From Mucilaginibacter sp. UBA4741 (lineage in GTDB: Bacteria > Bacteroidota > Bacteroidia > Sphingobacteriales > Sphingobacteriaceae): 9,200 nt of DNA. How positions within the stretch are numbered: the first letter of the stretch is position 1; every line of letters starts with the position of its first letter. The position numbers and the translations under genes are program-made. The DNA lies in NCBI GenBank assembly GCA_002403905.1, contig DHIR01000132.1:1-9200 (forward strand). Reading direction: 5' to 3'. Below the pieces are notes generated by a model. It had not been told where the DNA came from and did no database searches. It was given only the letters and a program-made list of their open reading frames with translations. Below are positions 1 through 6,600 of this stretch, one piece after another.

Positions 1-3000
1 GAAAGAACCGGGCAGTTAGACAAAGTGCAAAGGTTAAGAGAAGTGCGCATAAAAGCCACCAGAATTGCAACCCCAATTTATGCTGTGCAAGGCATGTTAA
101 GAATACCCGAGGGCCATGCCGACCAAACCTATTTCATGAAGAACACCGAGAATGTGGTGTTATTGGGCATGGCCTTGCAGAACGAATTGCATTATGTAAC
201 TTTTAAGCCTTATAGATTCACGCCAACCGAGCCTGAAATTACCATGTATCCTTTTTATAACGGTTTACCTATGGCTGTTATTCTTGATGGAAGAAAATTG
301 GACATGAGGGAGACTGAAGGTATGTTTGATGGTTCGCAACTTGATCCTACAGAAGTTGTTAAAATAGATGTTGTAGCCGGTCCATTGGCACAAGCTGTTT
401 TAGGCGTCGGACCGGCTTTAATGATATACACCAAACCAGAGTCGGAGAAACGAAAAACGTATAGCCCAAGCATTGTTAATGTTACCCCCAAAGGCTTTAA
501 TAAAGTGCGCGAGTTTTACTCGCCACGTTATGACAGGCCGGGCAATGCGACTAAACTGAATGACCTGCGCACCACCATTTACTGGAACCCGTATTTAAAA
601 ACCGGGGTTGATGGTAAAATATCTTTCAATTACTTTAATGCAGATGGGCCGGGAACCTATAAAGTGATTGTGGAAGGCATAAATGCCGCCGGCGAGCTAG
701 GCCGGCAAGTATATAGATATACGGTTGATTTAGGCCAAGCCGATGCATCTGTTACTTCTTTACCTGCGGTTGATAAAAACCTGGCAATGATAACCGCACC
801 GCTGGATAGTTTTAACAAACGCCTGCCGGTTGAGAAAGTGTACCTGCACCTGGACAAACCTTATTACAATATTGGTGATACCCTTTGGTTTAAAAGCTAT
901 TTGGTGGACAGGGTGAACATGACCCCATCGCATTTAAGCGGCTTACTATATGTTGAACTGGATAACGATAGTTCTGAAGTGGTCCGCCGTATCAGCATCC
1001 CTATAAAAGATGGCGCAGGCTGGGGGCAAATACCACTGCCAAGAGCTATATTTCAGGAAGGTGGTTATACGCTACGAGCCTATACCAACTGGATGCAGAA
1101 CTTTGGCGAAGATTACGTTTTTAACCAACGGTTGTATTTGGCTGTACCGTCCTCTAATACTTGGTTGGTTAAGTCATCCGCTACTATTGATAAAGATCAA
1201 TTACAAGTTGACATTAAATTAAACCGCCCTGATAAACTGGCCTCACCGGTTTCCTTTAGAAAGGTCGAGGTGAAGATATTCGATGACTGGCATTATATCT
1301 ACAAAGAAACCATGCAAACGGGTATTGATGGTTCGCTTAAATTCAGTCAGCCATTAAAAGAAAAAATGGTGGATAAGAGATTCAGAGTGCAGATTAGCAG
1401 TCTTGATCAGGTAGATGGCAACAAAGTAGTACAGGTGCCGCTCAGCATCAACCGTAAACAAAATATCGACCTGCAATTTTTACCCGAGGGCGGCAATTTA
1501 GTTGGCGGGTTAAAATCTGTCGTGGGTTTTAAGACTATTGGCGAAGATGGTAAAGGGACACCGGTTGCCGGCAGCATTTATGATAGTAAAAACACCGAAG
1601 TGGCCAGTTTTACTACTATGCATAATGGCATGGGCTCCTTAGAGTTTACTCCGAAAGCTAATGAGGTTTACACTGCCCGATTAAGCCAGCCTATTGTTAA
1701 AAGTTTCGATTTTCCCAAAATAAGCAGTATCGGAACGGTAATGCACGTAAGCAATCCCGAGCAAGGCGAAACGATAACTGTAAACCTGGCGGGCATTAAT
1801 TCATTACCTACAGATAGCGTATGTTACCTGATCGGTACTTCAAGAGGTGTGGTTTATTATTCGCGAAAAGTTGACGCAAACCAACCTGTATACAATATCG
1901 ATAAAAAACTTTTCCCGACAGGCATTGCACGGGTCACGTTATTCAAAGGCAAACGCCCATTAAATGAACGTGCCGTGTTTATTGACAATCACGATCAGTT
2001 AAGTATCAAGATCACTCCCAACAAAACCAGCTATGTAAAACGCGACAGCGTTGGTCTAGAGATAGAAGTAAAGGACAAAAGCGGTATCCCGGTACAAGGT
2101 AATTTTTCACTAGCGGTAACCGACGATTCACAGGTAAGGCCGGATAGCGTGGGTAATTATAGCATGGCAGCCAGTTTGTTGATTAACTCGGAGTTGAAAG
2201 GTAATATAGAAACACCGGGATATTATATCAACAGAAAAGACAAACTGGCTTGGCAAGCTTTAGACAATTTGATGTTGACCCAAGGTTGGACCGGGTACGA
2301 CTGGAAAGCTGTTTTTGCACCTGCCAAACCGACTAAATTTGATATGCAGAAAGAATTTAAAGTTACCGGTAAGGTAACTAATGTGGCAAACAACCCAATA
2401 CCCAATGCTTCAGTCCTAATCTCATCGCAAAAGCCACAGTTTGTTACTACAGTTACTGCCGATGCAGAGGGCAAGTATGAGTTTAAAGACTTGCCGCAGA
2501 TAGATAGTGGTTCTTTTTTTCTACAAGCCAGCAAAGCCAATGGCAAAAAAATGAGCTTTGGCGATATAAGTGTCGATAAGTTTAAAGCACCTACTATACC
2601 CAGCACCTTAAAGGACCCTATAATGCCCTGGTACGTTAACAGCGATAGTGTACAGCTTAACTATGTTAAACGCAAGGTCGAAAAAGATAACGATAACCTA
2701 AAACTGACAGGCCGGGTATTAAAGCAGGTGGAAATAAAAGGGAAGAAAATAATCCCTGAATCGAGGAACCGTAACGGCCCGGGCAACGCAGACTTAATAT
2801 TTGATGAGCAGGATATTAAAGCATCGGGCGTAATGACACTTTATCAGCTCATCAAACAAAAGCTTCCTGGTATTAAGGTTATAAGTGATCATGATATGCC
2901 GACCTTAAAATTAAATAATTTTATTGTTGTCATTGAAATTGATGGCGGCGGCGTACCTATTTACTTAGACAACCCCCTTCAGGTAGACGATTTAATAGAC

Positions 3001-3618
3001 GAGTTAAATCAATTCCCTGTTGTAGCATTCAAGGGTATGGAAGTAATGTACAACAGCAAATACACGCACGGCTATGCAACGTTTTCGCAAATGCATTTCA
3101 AACAAAACGATATTGTTAATTCGCAAGCGGCATTAAGAGGGGAACCGCCGATAATGCCCCCCGATCCAAGTTTATTGCCAAGTGCCCCTTTCGAACCCTT
3201 GCCAACAGCTTTCTACAAGTCAGCATATAAGCCCGGTTACCTTGAAAATAGGGCAAATGTATTAACTAACAACAGTCCTGATATTGCGGTGATAGTAATT
3301 ACAACTGCCGGGGGGAAGGGGTACTTTAGAAACCGGGCACCTAATGCGGTTACCTATCGCCCCTTGCCAATACTTTATCCGCAGCAATTTTATAGCCCTA
3401 AATACAATGTTGTATCAACAGTAGTTGAGCCGGATTTTAGGTCGACCTTATACTGGGAGCCAAACATAACCACCGACCAAAACGGTAAGGCAAAGGTGTC
3501 TTTTTATACTTCTGATACTAAAGAAAAGTACACCGTTAAAATAGCGGGTGTTGATGCAAACGGCGGCATTGGGGATGGTAGTTTGAAACTTAACCAGGCG
3601 AAAAATGAAGCTAATTAA
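1..3618 (+). CDS. Giant two-module MG2 / plug-like envelope protein, paralog 1 (5' end outside window)
   Basis: The frame is open from the first base, giving 1205 visible residues before TAA at 3616-3618. A GTG at 25 is not a credible start, because the codons before it (ERTGQLDK) align with gene 2 residues 670-677 (EKLGRLDQ). By comparison with gene 2, about 670 N-terminal residues are missing. In order the sequence shows: the end of module A, with LREVRIKA at 34-57, a plug-like segment to about 435 and FYSPRY (514-531) followed by YWNP (580-591); then module B, with the MG2-like signature EKVYLHLDKPYY...GDTLWFK (832-894), several beta-sandwich segments, LDNLMLTQG (2260-2286), a carboxypeptidase-regulatory-like domain (about 2353-2580), a long divergent plug-like segment (2719-3327), and a C-terminal sandwich with FYSPKY (3388-3405) and YWEP (3451-3462). 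The only cysteine visible is in the VCYLIG stretch, so there is no thioester. Domain names are recognised by pattern, not by search. Function is unknown; export to the envelope is inferred from gene 2. Confidence 0.93.
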   Translation, partial: ERTGQLDKVQRLREVRIKATRIATPIYAVQGMLRIPEGHADQTYFMKNTENVVLLGMALQNELHYVTFKPYRFTPTEPEITMYPFYNGLPMAVILDGRKLDMRETEGMFDGSQLDPTEVVKIDVVAGPLAQAVLGVGPALMIYTKPESEKRKTYSPSIVNVTPKGFNKVREFYSPRYDRPGNATKLNDLRTTIYWNPYLKTGVDGKISFNYFNADGPGTYKVIVEGINAAGELGRQVYRYTVDLGQADASVTSLPAVDKNLAMITAPLDSFNKRLPVEKVYLHLDKPYYNIGDTLWFKSYLVDRVNMTPSHLSGLLYVELDNDSSEVVRRISIPIKDGAGWGQIPLPRAIFQEGGYTLRAYTNWMQNFGEDYVFNQRLYLAVPSSNTWLVKSSATIDKDQLQVDIKLNRPDKLASPVSFRKVEVKIFDDWHYIYKETMQTGIDGSLKFSQPLKEKMVDKRFRVQISSLDQVDGNKVVQVPLSINRKQNIDLQFLPEGGNLVGGLKSVVGFKTIGEDGKGTPVAGSIYDSKNTEVASFTTMHNGMGSLEFTPKANEVYTARLSQPIVKSFDFPKISSIGTVMHVSNPEQGETITVNLAGINSLPTDSVCYLIGTSRGVVYYSRKVDANQPVYNIDKKLFPTGIARVTLFKGKRPLNERAVFIDNHDQLSIKITPNKTSYVKRDSVGLEIEVKDKSGIPVQGNFSLAVTDDSQVRPDSVGNYSMAASLLINSELKGNIETPGYYINRKDKLAWQALDNLMLTQGWTGYDWKAVFAPAKPTKFDMQKEFKVTGKVTNVANNPIPNASVLISSQKPQFVTTVTADAEGKYEFKDLPQIDSGSFFLQASKANGKKMSFGDISVDKFKAPTIPSTLKDPIMPWYVNSDSVQLNYVKRKVEKDNDNLKLTGRVLKQVEIKGKKIIPESRNRNGPGNADLIFDEQDIKASGVMTLYQLIKQKLPGIKVISDHDMPTLKLNNFIVVIEIDGGGVPIYLDNPLQVDDLIDELNQFPVVAFKGMEVMYNSKYTHGYATFSQMHFKQNDIVNSQAALRGEPPIMPPDPSLLPSAPFEPLPTAFYKSAYKPGYLENRANVLTNNSPDIAVIVITTAGGKGYFRNRAPNAVTYRPLPILYPQQFYSPKYNVVSTVVEPDFRSTLYWEPNITTDQNGKAKVSFYTSDTKEKYTVKIAGVDANGGIGDGSLKLNQAKNEAN
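34..435 (+). other. Variable plug-like cassette, module A of gene 1
   Basis: The segment runs from LREVRIKA to IYTK. It resembles the TonB-receptor plug pattern: an entry strand after the regulatory-like domain, a strand ending in LDG (MAVILDGRKLD, 271-303), then LDPTEVVKI and a closing strand ending in YTK. It is about 12 residues longer than the gene 2 counterpart. The differences concentrate in two loops: after ALQNEL (about 190-265) and between VVKI and IYTK (about 367-423), where gene 1 has an Ala/Gly/Val-rich stretch. The plug assignment is by pattern only. Confidence 0.55.
2719..3327 (+). other. Strongly divergent plug-like cassette, module B of gene 1, with Pro-rich insert
   Basis: Between LKQVEIKG and RNRAPNA lie 203 residues, against 164 in gene 2. 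Plug-like landmarks remain: IKASGVMTLYQLIKQKLPG (the helix ending in PG), a strand ending IEIDGGG (2932-2952), and a closing strand VIVITTAGGKG (3289-3321). The extra length includes a proline-rich stretch (about 3142-3210, with PPIMPPDP). Outside these landmarks, sequence match to gene 2 is poor, in contrast to the flanks. Confidence 0.55.
3584..3618 (+). promoter_or_regulatory. Gene 1 / gene 2 overlapping stop-start junction with weak ribosome-binding site
   Basis: Gene 2's ATG (3605-3607) lies inside gene 1, and gene 1's TAA is at 3616-3618, giving a 14-nt overlap read in two frames (NEAN-stop in gene 1, MKLIN in gene 2). AGG at 3596-3598, six nt before the ATG, is the only Shine-Dalgarno-like element; it is followed by an A-rich run. 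There is no room for a separate promoter or terminator at the junction. The arrangement suggests one transcript and translational coupling by termination-reinitiation, which is inference. Confidence 0.7.
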
Positions 3619-6600
3619 CAAATTACCCGTCAAGCTCGGGCTGTTTTGTTTGATGCTGTTATTACTGGCATTTATCCCCACGGATGAAGACCCATTAGCC
3701 AAAATAGTTGCGTCCTTACAGCGCTGGACAGATACCATCCCACAGGAAAAAGTGTATCTGCACATGGACAAGCCTTACTATGCCCTGGGCGATACCATTT
3801 GGTTTAAAGGATATGTAACCATCGGCAGCAGGCATCAGCTATCGGCATTAAGTGGCTCATTATATGTTGATCTGATAACGGAAAAAGATTCCATTGTTCG
3901 GTCATTAAAGCTGCCCATTACTTCGGGCATGGTGGTTGGCAATTTTATTTTAGGGGATGATTTTAAAGAGGGCAGTTACCGCATACGTTCATATACTCAA
4001 TGGATGCGCAACGCCGGTGAAGATTATTTTTTTGATCGGACTTTTACGGTAGGCAATGTTGCCAACAGCAATATTGTAACCAAAGCCGACTACCAATATA
4101 AAGACATAGACGGCAAGCCGGTTTTAACCGCTACACTAAACTATACAACGGATGATGGCAAGCCATTGGCCGGCAAAGATGTGCATTACCAGATAATGAT
4201 CAATAAACGGGTGGCCTGGTCTACTTCGGCTAAAACAGATCCGCAAGGCAATATCGCTGTTAGGATATCTAACGAAAACCATGTGGACCTGAGCGGCGCT
4301 TATATCACCACTACTATAGATAATAACAAAAACACCATAACCCGCGATTTCCCCATAAAAGCCAGTCTGGCACAAACCGACGTTCAATTTTTCCCGGAGA
4401 GTGGCAATTTGGTAAATGGCATAGCCTCGCGCATAGCGTTTAAAGCAGTTGGTGTTGATGGTTTGGGCGTTGCCGTAAAAGGCAAAATAGTTGATGATGC
4501 TAATAACCAGGTGACTGAATTTGAGAGTTTTCACGCAGGTATGGGTAGCTTCTTATTAAGGCCAGAGGTCGGTAAAATCTACTCAGCAAACATCGTTTTT
4601 GCAGATGGTACAACTAAAACAATTGTTCTGCCAAAGGCTATAGACGATGGCTATGTACTAAGCGTTTATCAGCCTAATAAAGATAGCATACTGATAAGGA
4701 TCAATACCAAACAACCCGCAACTCCGCAAAGCGTAAACCTAATAGCCCATACCAATGGCGAAACCATATTTGCTTCGCCTATAAAAATAGAAAAGGCGGT
4801 TACTTCTATATGGCTGGATAAAAAATCATTCCCTACCGGGATAGCGCAGTTTACCATATTTAATAACAATGGGGACCCGCTGAATGAACGCCTTGCCTTT
4901 ATCCGTAGCAATGACCTGATGCAATTGGGCATAAAAACTGTAAAAAGTAATTACAAAAGCAAAGAGCGGGTACTGGTTAACTTGAGTGCAAAAGACAGCA
5001 AGAATAAACCCACGTTCGGCAATTTTTCGGTAACGGTAATTGATGAAAGTAAAGTGCCGGTGGATGAAAACGCCGAGAGCACCATTTTCTCCAATATTCT
5101 GTTAACCTCTGATCTTAAAGGTTATGTAGAAAAGCCCAACTATTATTTTACTGCTGAAACTGACGAGGTAAACAAAGCATTGGATAACCTTATGCTTACT
5201 CAAGGTTATCGTCGGTTTAGCTGGAAGGAATTGAATAGTTTAACCAATACCAAACCTGCTTTCCCTGCAGAGGGTTTGGGGGTAAACATCTCGGGTAAAG
5301 TGACAACTTTAGGTGCCAAACCAGTACCCAATGCCAATGTAATGTTACTTTCGGTCAAAGCGGGTGTTACAAAGGGCACTACTACCGATGCTGACGGCAG
5401 ATTTAAGTTTGACGGCATATTTATGACTGACAGCATAAAATTTTCTGTACAGGCCCGTACCGCAAAAAACAGCGATAAGGTTAAAATAATTTTAGATAGC
5501 ATACCTAAAATACATGTAAGTAAGAACAAGAACATTGGCGATGTGAGTACCAACATAAACGGCACGCTTAAAGCTTACCTGGATAATGGCAAAAAAGAAG
5601 ATGATATTAATGAAAAGTTAGGCAGGCTTGACCAAGTACACCGGTTAAGGGAAGTAAGGATCAAGGCTAAAAAAGTTGAAGTGCCCTTAATTCATGCTGC
5701 GCAAGGCCCGATGAGCATTCCTGATTTCGCAGCGGAGCAAACCTATTATATGAAAAACACAGAAAATATCGTGTTAATAGGCATGGCCTTACAGAACGAA
5801 TTACGTGGTATACAATTCAAAACTTATGGAAACTCGGTAATGTATCCATTCCTTAGAAAATTTGGTCACTTATCTCCGATGACTATTGTTCTGGACGGAA
5901 GACAGCTTGATGCCAGGGAGGCAGAAGGTATGTTTGATGGTTCGCAGCTTGACCCTACCGAAATATACAAGATACAAACCGCTGGCCCTCTATTTTACAT
6001 ATATACCAAACCCGAATCAGAAAAACGTAAACGTTATAATCCAAGCATTGTCAATATAACTCCAAAAGGATTTAACAAGGTACGAGAGTTTTACTCGCCG
6101 CGCTATGACCGGCCGGGTAATGCCGACAAACTGCCCGACCTGCGCACCACCATTTACTGGAACCCGTATTTAAAAACTGGTGTGGATGGTAAAACATCTT
6201 TCAATTACTTTAACGCAGATGGGCCGGGAACCTATAAAGTGATTGTGGAGGGTATTAATGCGGCAGGCGAACTTGGCAGACAGGTGTATCGGTATACGGT
6301 TGATGGCGACCAGGCGAGTGCGGCAACCAATGCTTTGCCCGCGGTTGATAACAATCTGGCATTAATTACCGCGCCGCTGGATAGTTTTAACAAGCGCCTA
6401 CCGGTTGAGAAAGTGTACCTGCATTTAGACAAACCTTATTACAATATTGGCGATACACTTTGGTTCAAGAGTTATTTGGTGGACAGGGTGAATATGACCC
6501 CATCGCATTTAAGCGGATTACTTTATGTAGAACTGGATAACGACAGCTCTGAAATGGTTAGGCGGATAAGCATACCAATTAAGGATGGAATGGGCTGGGG

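Larger units (their letters stand above)
1..3736 (+). repeat. Tandem gene-scale direct repeat, left copy
   Basis: This block (gene 1 from the window edge through the first 44 codons of gene 2) aligns collinearly with 5612-9200. The left copy is 147 bp longer, and this is fully accounted for by four in-frame length differences: +12 codons in the module A plug-like segment, -4 near 1188, +2 near 2690, and +39 in the module B plug-like segment. The repeat period measured from gene 2 start to gene 3 start is 5464 bp, which is not a multiple of three, so successive genes change frame. Confidence 0.9.

Noticed and set aside
25..27. GTG as the start codon of gene 1
   Set aside because: The frame is open upstream to the window edge, and the eight codons before it align with gene 2 in the middle of its chain; it is an internal valine codon.
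657..857. Minus-strand ORF repeated at 6232-6432
   Set aside because: Antisense shadow of the junction between modules A and B; the recurrence is explained by the gene duplication.
1010..1222. Plus-strand ORF of 70 codons in another frame inside gene 1
   Set aside because: It overlaps the conserved MG2-like coding region in a second frame, with no homolog-like features.
2223..2606. Minus-strand ORF of 127 codons (with a similar one at 7882-8238)
   Set aside because: It lies wholly inside the conserved coding strand. Its recurrence at the homologous place in the other copy follows from the DNA similarity of the paralogs; no start context or domain supports it.
3596..3607. Programmed frameshift fusing genes 1 and 2 into one polyprotein
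   Set aside because: Going from gene 1 to gene 2 needs a +1 or -2 shift, the A-run is interrupted differently at the second junction, and an ATG with its own AGG element and a signal-like N-terminus follows. Separate proteins are the simpler reading.
3605..3679. Lipoprotein signal peptide
   Set aside because: C15 is preceded by Gly-Leu-Phe inside the hydrophobic core, which does not fit a lipobox; gene 3 has the same residues before its cysteine.
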